A stretch of 45,951 nucleotides of DNA, taken from the NCBI GenBank assembly GCA_036479115.1, contig JAZGFD010000186.1, positions 1 to 45,951 on the forward strand. Direction: 5' to 3'. Positions 1 through 8,976 of this stretch are shown here, piece after piece. Each line of letters starts with the position of its first letter. Positions within the stretch are counted from its first letter, which is position 1. Source of the stretch: UBA7328 sp036479115. Lineage in GTDB: Bacteria; Bacteroidota; Bacteroidia; Chitinophagales; Saprospiraceae. Under the pieces are notes generated by a model. That model had not been told where the DNA came from. It did not search any database and saw nothing but the letters and a program-made list of their open reading frames with translations. A program made the position numbers and the translations under genes.

Positions 1-428
1 GGTAACTTTGGCATCTTTTGAACCTGCTCTTTGTTAAAAATACTCGCCATATCTACTGCTATGACTGCGTTTTTTGCCTCGTTCAGGATCAAATTATGCG
101 CAAAGCCAACCCGTCATTTAACACTTGACAGATCACTAGTGCTCTGTCAAGGATAAATTAACGGGTAACTTTGGCATCATTTAAGCCTGCACATTGTTGG
201 AAAACCCATCATTTAGCTCGCTAAAATCATGGGTTGGGATAAGGGATGCTGCCTCAGGTAGTCCCCATAATCACACAGTTTATGGCCTCAAATTTTTATG
301 TCGTATTTACGATAAGCCAGATAAAGATTCAAAATTTACGAAAAAACTACACGATTTGATTTGATGTAATTATTGGTTTCGCAGTTAACAAATAGGTGAA
401 AATCAACTTCTTTTTTGTGCTTTCTATA
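1..428. repeat. Gene-free left edge with family E repeat copies
   Basis: No convincing gene is seen here. Positions 164-193 repeat positions 1-30 in direct orientation (both begin GGTAACTTTGGCATC). Around the perfect core CACTAGTG at 134-141 there is a large imperfect inverted repeat reaching from about 84 to 189: reading outward from the centre, both arms give CACTAGTG, then TCTGTCAAG, then ACGGGT, then a CTTTG-like and a CCTG block. The innermost 26 bp (125-150) are palindromic except for one pair. A further hairpin lies at 203-235 (arms AACCCAT and ATGGGTT). This looks like two or three ends of a mobile element placed head to head. No transposase is visible. Confidence 0.6.
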
Positions 429-2669
429 CTACCTCAACAAGTCAAAAATATGCGAATATTTTACAGTAAATAACTGATTCTCTTTTTTAAAATCATCTCT
501 GATTTCATTAAAAACTACAAACAATCCTGAATTGGCACTACGGAGCCACCCAAGGCGAAGATTTGTAGAAAACTTATCAGATGATTCATTGTATTGTACA
601 AGTGCTTGTACAAATATCTTGGGTGTAAATGAATATGAGAATCTTCCGCGTACGACATGGGTTAAAAAATCTCCACCTGGCAAATCAATATTGAATCGAT
701 TAAAGCTAATTTCTGTATTAAATTTGTCCCCTACCCTAGCATTCATTGTTAAGCTAGTAAATAGACGCGTACCTCCAAAAAAACCGCCATATACTCCTCT
801 CAAACTCAAACTTATTGGTTTGCTCCTATCAGTCCAAGCAACTGGGAAAAATTCGGCGTGACTATATGTCCCTGGCTCTACAAATACACCCTCTGATATT
901 TCAAATCGCTCTTTGACTCCTTCGGTTGTAAAATTTACACCACTGTGAAATTCGTAACCGTTCTTCCACACCCAGTGATTGTCAATATGAACAAACTGAG
1001 TCTCAAGAAACCCTTCGAAATCCCAGAATCCTCTGTAAGAAACATGAGGTCTAATTTCTAAAAGTCCACCTAGAATTTCTTTTTTGGGTCTAAGTACTTT
1101 AAACACCAAAGCCTCAAATTTCTTAAAAGCCGACCGTTGTAAAAACCCAACTTCAGGGTTAAAATCTTCCCCAAGCTGTGTATACCCTATAAAATTATTC
1201 CATCCATTCCAACTGTGATTAAATCTCATTCTGAAGGCCACATCACCTCCTTGTCCTCCGTCTATTCCAGGAGTATTACTCTTGGCTATGAATGCATCTA
1301 TTTGTGCTTTAGGGCCTAGACCTATCTTTGTATCCAGAGCATATACAGTATTATAATCATCGCCACGGTCTTTAGTTCTAGACCTATTCACAATAATTCC
1401 ACCCAAACTAGTACGAGTACTCTCAAATTCATGATTAACCCTGCCTATGCTAAATGTATTTCCACTGATTCCTTCTTCATTTACACCCTCGGTATACATA
1501 TTCAAAAGGCCAATATTTGTATTTTTTTGCTTGCCTGACAACCGTACTCCTCCTATTATTGGTACCAGATTTCCATCATCCCCAATGCCTATGCGTCTAC
1601 TAAAAAACAAATCAATTTCGCCGGGACTTCCTACTGAAAACAAACCAGCATTCTCAAGGAAAAATCGTCTTTTTTCAGGGAAAAAGAGATTAAATCTATC
1701 CAAATTTACTTGTTCTTCATCCACTTCCACTTGAGCAAAATCTGTATTATATGTAGCATCTAATGTAAGGCTAGGGGTTATGCTGTATTTTAAATCTAGC
1801 CCAACTTCGCCATCAGTTTCCCACTCTGGGTTATCTAAATTAAAGCCTTTTGAGCTTTGACCCAACACATATGGGATCAGTTTGAGATTTCCTTGAGTTT
1901 TTAAATCAAGACCTATGAGATCTCCTGCCATACTCAATCTCGTTAATCCAAACGATAATGGCAACGCTGACCAAAAAGCACGTTCATTCTTATTTCTAAT
2001 ATTTCTTTGAATATTTAGACCCCATTTCTGGGTTCCTTTGCCGAATCGAAGTGTTTTTAAGGGTATTTGAAATTCTGCACTCCATCCATAGTCTCCTGTT
2101 GAAGTCTTTACTTCCCATGATCCATCCCAATTAAGATTAAATCCTCCTATTGTTCCTCCTTGTGCTCTATTGGCACTAAAATTACCCCGCCCTTCATTGT
2201 CCACTTGTGCATCATATTGTATCCCTATTGGATTGGTGCCAAAAACAAAGCCATTGCGGGTATCATGGTATGTATCAAAAATAAACTGGATCGCATCCGT
2301 TTCTTCAAGCGATGCGTCCCTTCTAGAGTCGGTTACAATAAGTAAATCAGCATTGGAGTCATACATCACAGCTGATAGATATAAATTATCTTTATCGTAT
2401 GCGATCCTCACTTCTGTCTTTTCTGAAACCTGAGTGCCTTGATTTGGTTGCTGTTGCACAAAATTTGTAATTGGCATTATCTTCTGCCATGCTACATCAT
2501 TGAGTACATCACCATCTAGTTTTGGGATTTCTGTAATAGGTGTGGCACTTGTAATTTGTCCTTCATTGATCTTATTATCATTCTGCCCATTTAATTGTGA
2601 AAGACTAAAAAGAAGAATTAAAATAAATACATTTTGACAAATAAATAACAGGCTGTAGTAAGATCGCAT
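429..2669 (-). CDS. DUF5916 outer-membrane protein with N-terminal CBM9-like domain
   Basis: A 746-residue secreted protein. An N-terminal hydrophobic segment (about residues 8-28, ending near LNGQ) reads as a signal peptide. Residues about 45-225 look like the carbohydrate-binding family 9-like fold that opens DUF5916 proteins (a PKLDGDVLNDVAW start, later VRIAYDKDNLYLS and DAIQFIFDTYHD). The rest is rich in alternating beta strands and ends in a short strand finishing with LLR, as expected of an outer-membrane barrel. Family members are common in Bacteroidota; their substrate is not established, so none is assigned. It stands alone: 170 bp separate it from gdhA upstream, and nothing follows it in the window. 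The start is the first Met before the signal peptide. Confidence 0.85.
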   Translation of the reverse strand: MRSYYSLLFICQNVFILILLFSLSQLNGQNDNKINEGQITSATPITEIPKLDGDVLNDVAWQKIMPITNFVQQQPNQGTQVSEKTEVRIAYDKDNLYLSAVMYDSNADLLIVTDSRRDASLEETDAIQFIFDTYHDTRNGFVFGTNPIGIQYDAQVDNEGRGNFSANRAQGGTIGGFNLNWDGSWEVKTSTGDYGWSAEFQIPLKTLRFGKGTQKWGLNIQRNIRNKNERAFWSALPLSFGLTRLSMAGDLIGLDLKTQGNLKLIPYVLGQSSKGFNLDNPEWETDGEVGLDLKYSITPSLTLDATYNTDFAQVEVDEEQVNLDRFNLFFPEKRRFFLENAGLFSVGSPGEIDLFFSRRIGIGDDGNLVPIIGGVRLSGKQKNTNIGLLNMYTEGVNEEGISGNTFSIGRVNHEFESTRTSLGGIIVNRSRTKDRGDDYNTVYALDTKIGLGPKAQIDAFIAKSNTPGIDGGQGGDVAFRMRFNHSWNGWNNFIGYTQLGEDFNPEVGFLQRSAFKKFEALVFKVLRPKKEILGGLLEIRPHVSYRGFWDFEGFLETQFVHIDNHWVWKNGYEFHSGVNFTTEGVKERFEISEGVFVEPGTYSHAEFFPVAWTDRSKPISLSLRGVYGGFFGGTRLFTSLTMNARVGDKFNTEISFNRFNIDLPGGDFLTHVVRGRFSYSFTPKIFVQALVQYNESSDKFSTNLRLGWLRSANSGLFVVFNEIRDDFKKENQLFTVKYSHIFDLLR

Positions 2670-2840
2670 TATATTTTAATTTAATATGATAAATGTATAG
2701 GCTGACTGAGAAGTATAACTTTAAGTAAAATGAATTGTTTGATGAAATTTTATTTTTTGAAATTCAATAATATCTTGATTTGTGGCAGTATTTGAGAATC
2801 AAAATTCCTCCAATTTATAATCAATATATCTATTTTTAGA

Positions 2841-4250
2841 TCACGGAAATACGCCCATGGTAATATAGTCATTTGCCACTTTGTTAATAGCCCCTATAAA
2901 TGCCGCTGTTCTGAGATCAGTAACCCTTTTTCTTCTTTTCTTAAGCTCCCGTATTTGTCGGAAAGCTGATACCATAGTTTCCTCTAGGCCAGACCTCACA
3001 AGATCTATTTCATCAGCCCCTCGAGTAATGAAATCTTTTTCTTTTTGGCTCACTGTTTTACCTGTGAGGTTCTCAATGGTGCCCATGATATTTAGATATG
3101 TACTTTGATTAAACCTTTTGTCCATTCGCCCAAAACGTACATGAGAAAGGTTTTTTAACCATTCGAAATATGAAACTGTTACCCCTCCTGCATTGAGATA
3201 CATATCGGGTAAAATGACCACTCCTTTTTTCAGTAATATCTTCTCGGCTTCAGCAGTAATAGGCCCATTGGCCGCTTCTCCTATCACTCTTGCTTTTACC
3301 TCCATTGCATTGCCTTTATGAATTTGATTTTCTAATGCTGCAGGGATTAGAATATCACAATCTATTGATACCCAGTCTTTTGCATTATTCAAAAAATCGC
3401 CTTTCTCATATCCTTTTATTCCTCCAGTCTCCTTTTTATATTTCATTAAGTCTTCAATATCAATTCCTTTAGGATCATAGAGTGTGCCATCATACTCTGC
3501 TATACCAACAATAAGCGCGTCTCCCTCTTCTCGAAATATTTTACCTGTATATGAGCCTACATTTCCAAGTCCTTGAATCACAATCCTTTTGCCTGCTACT
3601 CCAGGAGTCAGGCCAATTTCTCTCATGTCAGAATCAAAACTTAATGCCTCCCTCAATCCATAATACACACCTCTTCCTGTTGCCTCTGTTCTTCCTCTTA
3701 CTCCATTGAGATTTACGGGTTTTCCAGTAACACATCCTACTGCGTCAATTTCAGAATTTCGGTTAAAAGTGAGATAAGTATCTAGTATCCACGCCATTTC
3801 ACGCGACCCTGTACCATAATCAGGAGCAGGTACATCTACACTGGGGCCTATAAAATTCTTCTTAATTAATTCAGCTGTATATCTACGCGTTATTCTTTGA
3901 AGTTGGTCAACAGTATAATTCCTAGGATTGATTTTTACCCCTCCTTTAGCTCCTCCAAATGGTACATCTACAATGGCACACTTGTAAGTCATGAGCGATG
4001 CTAAAGCCATAACCTCTTCTTGATCTACCATTTCACTATACCTAATTCCACCTTTAGTAGGTGATCGGTGTTGAGAATGTTGTACTCTGTAAGCTTCAAT
4101 AATTTGATATTGATTCCCAATTTTTACGGGGAATGCCATTTGATATACAGAATTGCAGACTTTAATTTGCGCTAAAAGTCCCTTTGGATGTTCCGTAAGA
4201 ACTGCCGCCTTGTCAAAATTCTTTTGAACGGTCAGATAAAAATTACTCAT
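2841..4250 (-). CDS. gdhA: Glutamate dehydrogenase (Glu/Leu/Phe/Val family)
   Basis: A 469-residue cytosolic enzyme that interconverts glutamate and 2-oxoglutarate plus ammonia. Visible family motifs are PTKGGIRY (64-71), the substrate region around K90 and PFGGAKGG (97-104), PAPDYGT (141-147), and the Rossmann motif GLGNVGS (227-233). The length is somewhat above the 410-450 residues usual for the short hexameric type. The start codon overlaps the end of the ccmD-like gene by 8 bp, so translation is probably coupled and the gene is the last member of a ccmB-ccmC-ccmD-gdhA unit. Leucine or valine dehydrogenases share the fold, but the length and the motif around K90 favour glutamate dehydrogenase. 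Cofactor preference cannot be read with confidence. Confidence 0.93.
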   Translation of the reverse strand: MSNFYLTVQKNFDKAAVLTEHPKGLLAQIKVCNSVYQMAFPVKIGNQYQIIEAYRVQHSQHRSPTKGGIRYSEMVDQEEVMALASLMTYKCAIVDVPFGGAKGGVKINPRNYTVDQLQRITRRYTAELIKKNFIGPSVDVPAPDYGTGSREMAWILDTYLTFNRNSEIDAVGCVTGKPVNLNGVRGRTEATGRGVYYGLREALSFDSDMREIGLTPGVAGKRIVIQGLGNVGSYTGKIFREEGDALIVGIAEYDGTLYDPKGIDIEDLMKYKKETGGIKGYEKGDFLNNAKDWVSIDCDILIPAALENQIHKGNAMEVKARVIGEAANGPITAEAEKILLKKGVVILPDMYLNAGGVTVSYFEWLKNLSHVRFGRMDKRFNQSTYLNIMGTIENLTGKTVSQKEKDFITRGADEIDLVRSGLEETMVSAFRQIRELKKRRKRVTDLRTAAFIGAINKVANDYITMGVFP

Positions 4251-4443
4251 TGTCTAAGTTTCTTTCGATTTTATTCAGTTTCTTCTCAATGGAGAAAAGA
4301 TAAATGATCAGCCCAATGAGAAGTATCAATAACACTCCATATACTCCATAAATTTTTCCCGTACTTCGATAAAAGTCAGAATCTGAGGCGACAAGTGATA
4401 ATGGAAATGAGAAAAGAATAAAGGAGGATAAAATGTTTTTCAT
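4243..4443 (-). CDS. ccmD: CcmD-like small membrane protein
   Basis: A 66-residue protein when started at the Met at 4443; this start puts a signal-like hydrophobic stretch (residues 4-17) at the N terminus. An upstream in-frame Met at 4485 would add 14 residues that do not look like part of the family. After a short polar piece comes one membrane span (about 34-50) followed by a charged tail with repeated Lys/Glu (SIEKKLNKIERN), the layout of the Bacteroidota CcmD protein. In the c-type cytochrome maturation system CcmD helps release the haem chaperone from CcmC. It lies 54 bp after ccmC and overlaps gdhA by 8 bp. Such a short protein is recognised mainly from layout and context. Confidence 0.75.
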   Translation of the reverse strand: MKNILSSFILFSFPLSLVASDSDFYRSTGKIYGVYGVLLILLIGLIIYLFSIEKKLNKIERNLDNE

Positions 4444-4497
4444 AATACTTGATGACATTTGATAAAAAGTCATAATCGGTACCAAAAATCATTCTTT

Positions 4498-5556
4498 TTA
4501 GTCATTTAATGCCTCATTTATGATTTTTTCTTCTACTTTTTTTACTCTTACGACAATTTGGGCAATCCAGCCTCCTAGTAAAGCAAGGCCAATAATGGCC
4601 GGATAAAATACCATTCTTAGTGTGTTGTCCATATCATCATTACCAAATGCAGGGTTCCCACCATTCCCAGGATGCAAACTATCTGTAAGACGAGGAATTA
4701 TCATGATCAAAGGAATCATTGCACAAAAAGCAAAAATATTATATATAGCAGAGGATTTGGCTTTTTTATCAATATCGTCAATGCTTGATCTGAGAATACC
4801 ATAGGCAAGATAGATCATCATTGAAATGGCTACCATATTTAATTTTACATCATTTGTCCAAAATGTCCCCCAAGTAAACCGAGCCCATAATGATCCTGAT
4901 ATTACGCCTATGACTCCAAATACAATAGAGATATATGTAAATGCGGCTGCATTGTGATCGTAAATAGATTTGGCTTTTCGCAAATAAAAAATACTATATA
5001 TCAATGCTATAGTAAGCAAAACAAACTGTGCCATCCATATTGCTACATGAAAAAAAGTATTCCTGATTGTTTCAATAAGAATATTTCTGTAAGGAAATGC
5101 AAATTTCCAACCCACTTCACTGACATTCATCAAATTGGTCCATTGCGCTTTGTTTTCATCATTGTGGTTTTTGGATTTTAGAATTCTTAGATTGGGATAT
5201 ATTGAATACCCATGTTTTGTATTGTTTATCACTAAAGTGACATCCGTTACTTTTGATCCGCTAGGCATATCGTTGGGAATTTCAAATAATAGAGAAGCCC
5301 TTTGGTTATCTTGGGCTTTAAAAATAGAAGACTTGATTTGTTTGTCTTTTTCCATTCTTATAAAAGCACTATAACGCCCATCTAAAAAATGCGTATTGTA
5401 CCCAATTATATCTAGTGAAACTGTAGATCCAGAATACAAACGGCTCTCAGAAACTTCTAGAATACCTGGCTTAAGAGGCACTAACAGCCCTGCTGTAACA
5501 GTATATATCAAACAGATAATACCTATATATTTCCACCAATTTTTTTTTAAATTCAT
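4498..5556 (-). CDS. ccmC: Haem-handling protein CcmC/CcsA family, with enlarged periplasmic loop
   Basis: A 352-residue inner-membrane protein. One membrane span (about 9-27) is followed by some 130 residues of soluble, beta-rich sequence, then about five more spans. The haem-handling signature is in the loop WARFTWGTFWTNDVKLN, equivalent to the tryptophan-rich WWD region of CcmC. The role in the family is to present haem for loading onto CcmE during c-type cytochrome maturation, outside the inner membrane. Typical CcmC proteins are about 220-250 residues, so the N-terminal soluble insertion is notable. The gene starts 3 bp after ccmB ends. A CcsA-type label is a possible alternative name, but the neighbours support CcmC. 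Confidence 0.88.
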   Translation of the reverse strand: MNLKKNWWKYIGIICLIYTVTAGLLVPLKPGILEVSESRLYSGSTVSLDIIGYNTHFLDGRYSAFIRMEKDKQIKSSIFKAQDNQRASLLFEIPNDMPSGSKVTDVTLVINNTKHGYSIYPNLRILKSKNHNDENKAQWTNLMNVSEVGWKFAFPYRNILIETIRNTFFHVAIWMAQFVLLTIALIYSIFYLRKAKSIYDHNAAAFTYISIVFGVIGVISGSLWARFTWGTFWTNDVKLNMVAISMMIYLAYGILRSSIDDIDKKAKSSAIYNIFAFCAMIPLIMIIPRLTDSLHPGNGGNPAFGNDDMDNTLRMVFYPAIIGLALLGGWIAQIVVRVKKVEEKIINEALND

Positions 5557-5559
5557 TAA

Positions 5560-6216
5560 CTATGATTGCCAATTGTATTTGAATAAATATAAAGATACAG
5601 TGCTCATGATTAGAATTGTACTGAACAACAAAGACAAACCGTTCATATTCCAACTTTGCTCTGTTATCAATTGTCCTCCCATACTTGTACAAACCAAAAT
5701 CAGAGGAATGCTTATTGGAAACGATAAAATACCCAAAAGAGTACCACGATTTGAGGAAGTAAGAACCAGTGCAGAAGGAAGAGAAAATGTGGAAGAAATG
5801 CAAAGTGAACCCACTCCCAAGAGAATCAGAAATGATCCAAAGGGAAATCCTTCGAAAGAATGAAATAACAGTCCTAAAAAAAGGAATAATATCCCTCCTA
5901 TAAAAATAAAAAACCAATTATAAATGAGCTTTGAAATGATGATGTGATATGGTGATACCACGTGATATAAATATAAGGATTCTTCTTCTTTTGTTTTTGT
6001 AAACGCTCTCAATGCAAAATTAGAAGACATCACTAAAATAAATACCCAGAAAATGGAATTAAAAGAAAAAGCATCCATAGTCTCAGTACCTCTGTATAAA
6101 ATATAAGAAACTATAATTACAAACAGAAAGAGACCATATGACTCGTACTTATTACGGTATTCTGTCTTAATATCTAAAGTTAAAAGTGCTATTATTTTTT
6201 GAAAATGAAGATTCAC
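5560..6216 (-). CDS. ccmB: Haem exporter subunit CcmB
   Basis: A 218-residue integral membrane protein with about six hydrophobic spans. The N-terminal part resembles CcmB (an LLTLDIKTEYRNKYE start, then a conserved stretch with RAFTKTKEEESLYLY, then YHIIISKLIYNW). CcmB is the membrane subunit of the ABC complex that works with CcmA and CcmC in c-type cytochrome maturation. No ccmA is in the window. It is the first gene of the ccmB-ccmC-ccmD-gdhA unit; its start is 64 bp from the divergent amidase gene, so the promoter must lie in 6217-6280. Confidence 0.9.
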   Translation of the reverse strand: MNLHFQKIIALLTLDIKTEYRNKYESYGLFLFVIIVSYILYRGTETMDAFSFNSIFWVFILVMSSNFALRAFTKTKEEESLYLYHVVSPYHIIISKLIYNWFFIFIGGILFLFLGLLFHSFEGFPFGSFLILLGVGSLCISSTFSLPSALVLTSSNRGTLLGILSFPISIPLILVCTSMGGQLITEQSWNMNGLSLLFSTILIMSTVSLYLFKYNWQS

Positions 6217-6249
6217 ACTATTTCATATTATGAATTATTATAATTTGTA

Positions 6250-6257
6250 TATCTTTG
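6250..6257 (+). promoter_or_regulatory. Candidate Bacteroidota -7 element of the amidase gene
   Basis: TATCTTTG matches the Bacteroidota -7 consensus TAnnTTTG and lies 23 bp before the ATG at 6281. No clear TTG was found at the usual -33 distance, so this is a half match. Confidence 0.4.
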
Positions 6258-6280
6258 TTAGTGAATAAGTTGAGACAATT

Positions 6281-7522
6281 ATGGCGTCATTTTTATTACA
6301 TATTATTTTTGCAACACTTTTTTATGCTTCTCCCTATAGTAGTGACATAGCTTATACTTATCATTCTGTGTCCTTAAAAAAAGGAGATGGTATGTGGTCA
6401 TTACTAAGACGATACAATCTCAACCATTCCGAGTGCAATATCGATCAATTTTATGAATTGAATGGTTTAGAGAAAAACTCATATCTTAACATAGGTACAA
6501 AGTACAAACTCCCTGTCTATATTTATAATTATGACGGTAAGAGTATAAGATCAACAATAGGGATTCAAGATTGGGATAAAGCGGTAAGAATTAAAGAATA
6601 CAACGAATATCTAATCTCTCAAGGATTGAGAAAACATAATTATAAAGAAAGTAAAATATTATGGGTTCCCCACAATGAGATACAATGTAAACAAACCAAC
6701 AAACCTCTTAAGAACAAGGTAAAAGATAAAGAATCTCTTGATACAAAACCTGCGATTCGCATTATTAAAAATGATTTATACGGAAAAGGATATAGCAATG
6801 TAAAAGTATTTGACAATTCACTAAATGGCATAGTCTTTTATGTGATAAGTGGACATGGAGGTATTGATCCTGGTGCCGTTTGTGATGATTTCGATGAAAA
6901 ACTTTGTGAGGACGAATACGCTTATGATGTGGCCCTAAGACTGGCAAGAAACTTAGTACAACATGGGGCAACAGTAGAAATGGTTATCATAGATGAAGAT
7001 GGAATAAGAGATGAAAAATATCTTAAATGTGATACGGATGAAAAACTTGCCAACGGTAAAAAAGTGCCAGCAAGTCAACGTAAAAGACTCAAACAAAGAA
7101 CTGTATATGTCAATAACAAATATGCTGAATACAAAAAAAAGGGGATGGTCGATCAGTATGTTGTATCCATCCATGTAGATAGCAGGAAGGCCGATCACAG
7201 GCAAGATGTATTCTTTTGTCATTATAAAGAAAGCAAAAGCGGCAAGAAATTAGCGACTTCTTTGCAAAAGAAATTTCAAGAGAAGTATGATAAATATCAA
7301 AAAAACAGGGGATATCATGGCCACCTTGATGAAAGATCACTTTATGTATTAATGAACACTGCTCCCCCAGCCACATTAATAGAGCTTGCCAATATTAAAA
7401 ACAAATCTGATCATCGCCGTATTTTAATAAAAGAAAACAGGCAAGCACTGGCCAATTGGATATATGAAGGACTATCAGATCACGCAATAGCGGAATCACA
7501 AGAGCATGTTGCAACCCCTTAA
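6281..7522 (+). CDS. Secreted N-acetylmuramoyl-L-alanine amidase with LysM-like domain
   Basis: A 413-residue cell-wall hydrolase. A short hydrophobic N terminus (2-17) is probably a signal peptide. Residues about 27-80 have a LysM-like pattern (VSLKKGDGMWSLLRRYNL, later LNIGTKYKLP). From about 185 to 400 lies an Amidase_3 domain with the zinc ligands H192 (in SGHGG), E212 and H298 (in VSIHVD) and the catalytic E368 (in LIELANIKN). The enzyme would cut the amide bond between muramic acid and the stem peptide in the periplasm. The gene is divergent from ccmB and its last 27 bp overlap the 3' end of the convergent luxE-like gene. Confidence 0.88.
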   Translation: MASFLLHIIFATLFYASPYSSDIAYTYHSVSLKKGDGMWSLLRRYNLNHSECNIDQFYELNGLEKNSYLNIGTKYKLPVYIYNYDGKSIRSTIGIQDWDKAVRIKEYNEYLISQGLRKHNYKESKILWVPHNEIQCKQTNKPLKNKVKDKESLDTKPAIRIIKNDLYGKGYSNVKVFDNSLNGIVFYVISGHGGIDPGAVCDDFDEKLCEDEYAYDVALRLARNLVQHGATVEMVIIDEDGIRDEKYLKCDTDEKLANGKKVPASQRKRLKQRTVYVNNKYAEYKKKGMVDQYVVSIHVDSRKADHRQDVFFCHYKESKSGKKLATSLQKKFQEKYDKYQKNRGYHGHLDERSLYVLMNTAPPATLIELANIKNKSDHRRILIKENRQALANWIYEGLSDHAIAESQEHVATP

Positions 7523-8461
7523 ATCTGAATTGTCTATACGTCCTTGAACAACTACCTGGTCGTGCTCATTAATATAGCCTACATCATCAGTAGCAATAAA
7601 TGAACAGGTGTTAATATTAGCCAAGTCAATGATATTTATCCTGCCAGATTTTCCTTTATTTGTAAATACAAAAGGGTCTGAAAGGTCAGTAATGACTACT
7701 TTAATAAAATTACTCTGACTGTAAGTACTTCCATTAATACTGTATAATTGAGAAAAACATTCAGTCATACCATATTCAGCATTTATATTAATGGTATTAA
7801 ATGATGTTTTTAACACTTCATCAAGTTCAGAAGAGTTCATTTCTGGCCGTTTTCCTTTCATACCCCCTGTCTTTATTACAAAAAAATCTGGCCATGAAAA
7901 AATCTTATAAGATTCGGCAAAATCCAAAAGTGCATAACTCACACCTAGTAAAACAGTTTTCTTTTTTTCTTTTTTTAATATTTTTAGAATAGTATACAAA
8001 TCATTGTGATTATAAAGATAAAATGCACTGCGGTCATCTTCTGATTGATCAATAAAGTGCTGACACATGGCTATTAAAGATGATCCTTCTCGTTCTAAAT
8101 ATGAAGGGAGTAAGCAGAGGAAACAGGTTTTTTCTATAGACCCATAATACGACTCAAAAATATGTGCAGCATTATTCAAATAAAACAACGAGTCATATAT
8201 AAAATGTCTGCTGGAAATACTGCCTGTAGTACCCGAGCTGGTAAAGATTCCTTCTTCCGTCCAATCTCCAGATTTTATCTCATGTGTTTTAAAAAAAGAT
8301 ATAGGTAAGAAACTAATATTTCCTATTTCTAACTTTAAGCCAGCAGTAAGATTATCATATTCACTATAAATTGGGTTGTATAATATCTGAAAGTCATAAA
8401 TTTCTTTAGCTAGTTGCCAAAAATCCTTATCATTGCTACAAGCAGCAAAACTTTGTAACAA
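7496..8461 (-). CDS. LuxE-like acyl-protein synthetase
   Basis: A 321-residue adenylate-forming-type protein if started at the TTG at 8461. The only upstream in-frame ATG (8545) would add 28 residues and run across the start of the divergent lipoprotein gene. The TTG start puts the LAKEIYDFQ and NPIYSEY blocks at the distance from the N terminus I expect for Bacteroidota relatives. The SSGTTGS motif (about 75-81) is the nucleotide-binding loop of the LuxE family; a later INAEYGMTECF block fits the same fold. LuxE activates fatty acids in luciferase operons, but no lux partner genes are present, so the natural acyl substrate is unknown. A role in lipid or polyketide-like chemistry would be a guess. 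Confidence 0.75.
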   Translation of the reverse strand: MLQSFAACSNDKDFWQLAKEIYDFQILYNPIYSEYDNLTAGLKLEIGNISFLPISFFKTHEIKSGDWTEEGIFTSSGTTGSISSRHFIYDSLFYLNNAAHIFESYYGSIEKTCFLCLLPSYLEREGSSLIAMCQHFIDQSEDDRSAFYLYNHNDLYTILKILKKEKKKTVLLGVSYALLDFAESYKIFSWPDFFVIKTGGMKGKRPEMNSSELDEVLKTSFNTININAEYGMTECFSQLYSINGSTYSQSNFIKVVITDLSDPFVFTNKGKSGRINIIDLANINTCSFIATDDVGYINEHDQVVVQGRIDNSDLRGCNMLL

Positions 8462-8481
8462 ACGTTTTCGTTTTATTAAAT

Positions 8482-8976
8482 ATGAATTACTCAAAAGGTA
8501 TATTATTAGTTCTTTTAGGTATCTCGATTTTCCTTTTCCACTCATGTGGCAAAGAAGAAGCGCTGTCTCCTATTCCTGAAATAGTTTTCTTAGGATTCAG
8601 CAAAGATACAATGCACCAAAGTTTTTTTAATGAAGATACTGTTCAAATGGCTCTTTCTTTTATAGATGGTGATGGTGATTTGAATAACTTTGAAGAGAAT
8701 AAGGGGGCAAAGATTATTATTACTGACCTGAGAACCAATGCTCTATACGACAGATTTTTACTTCCTGACATACCTAATAATAAAGGAGCAGTAAGTGGTG
8801 AGATGTTCATTCGGTTATTTACAACTTGTTGTGTTTTTCCTGATAACATCCCCCCTTGTGATATTGATGACCGTTATCCTGCCAATGAGCTTACTCTTCT
8901 GGTAATATTGCAAGATGGGAAGGGAAACAATAGTAATTCTATTACTACACCTCCAATTACGCTTCTTTGTAATTAA
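8482..8976 (+). CDS. Small lipoprotein of unknown function
   Basis: A 164-residue protein with a lipoprotein signal: a hydrophobic core followed by FHSCGKEE, so Cys22 is the likely lipidated residue. The mature part contains an SFIDGDGDLN motif, an acidic Ca-binding-like turn common in Bacteroidota surface lipoproteins, and a cluster of cysteines (CC at about 113-114, later PPCD and a C-terminal LLCN). It starts 20 bp from the TTG start of the divergent luxE-like gene, and its last 20 bp overlap the end of hemF on the other strand. No function can be assigned. Confidence 0.8.
   Translation: MNYSKGILLVLLGISIFLFHSCGKEEALSPIPEIVFLGFSKDTMHQSFFNEDTVQMALSFIDGDGDLNNFEENKGAKIIITDLRTNALYDRFLLPDIPNNKGAVSGEMFIRLFTTCCVFPDNIPPCDIDDRYPANELTLLVILQDGKGNNSNSITTPPITLLCN

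Noticed and set aside
5471..5917. Long open frames opposite or across ccmB and ccmC (also 5396-5863 on the plus strand)
   Set aside because: They overlap genes with clear family motifs, and their own translations show no domain, so they are shadows.
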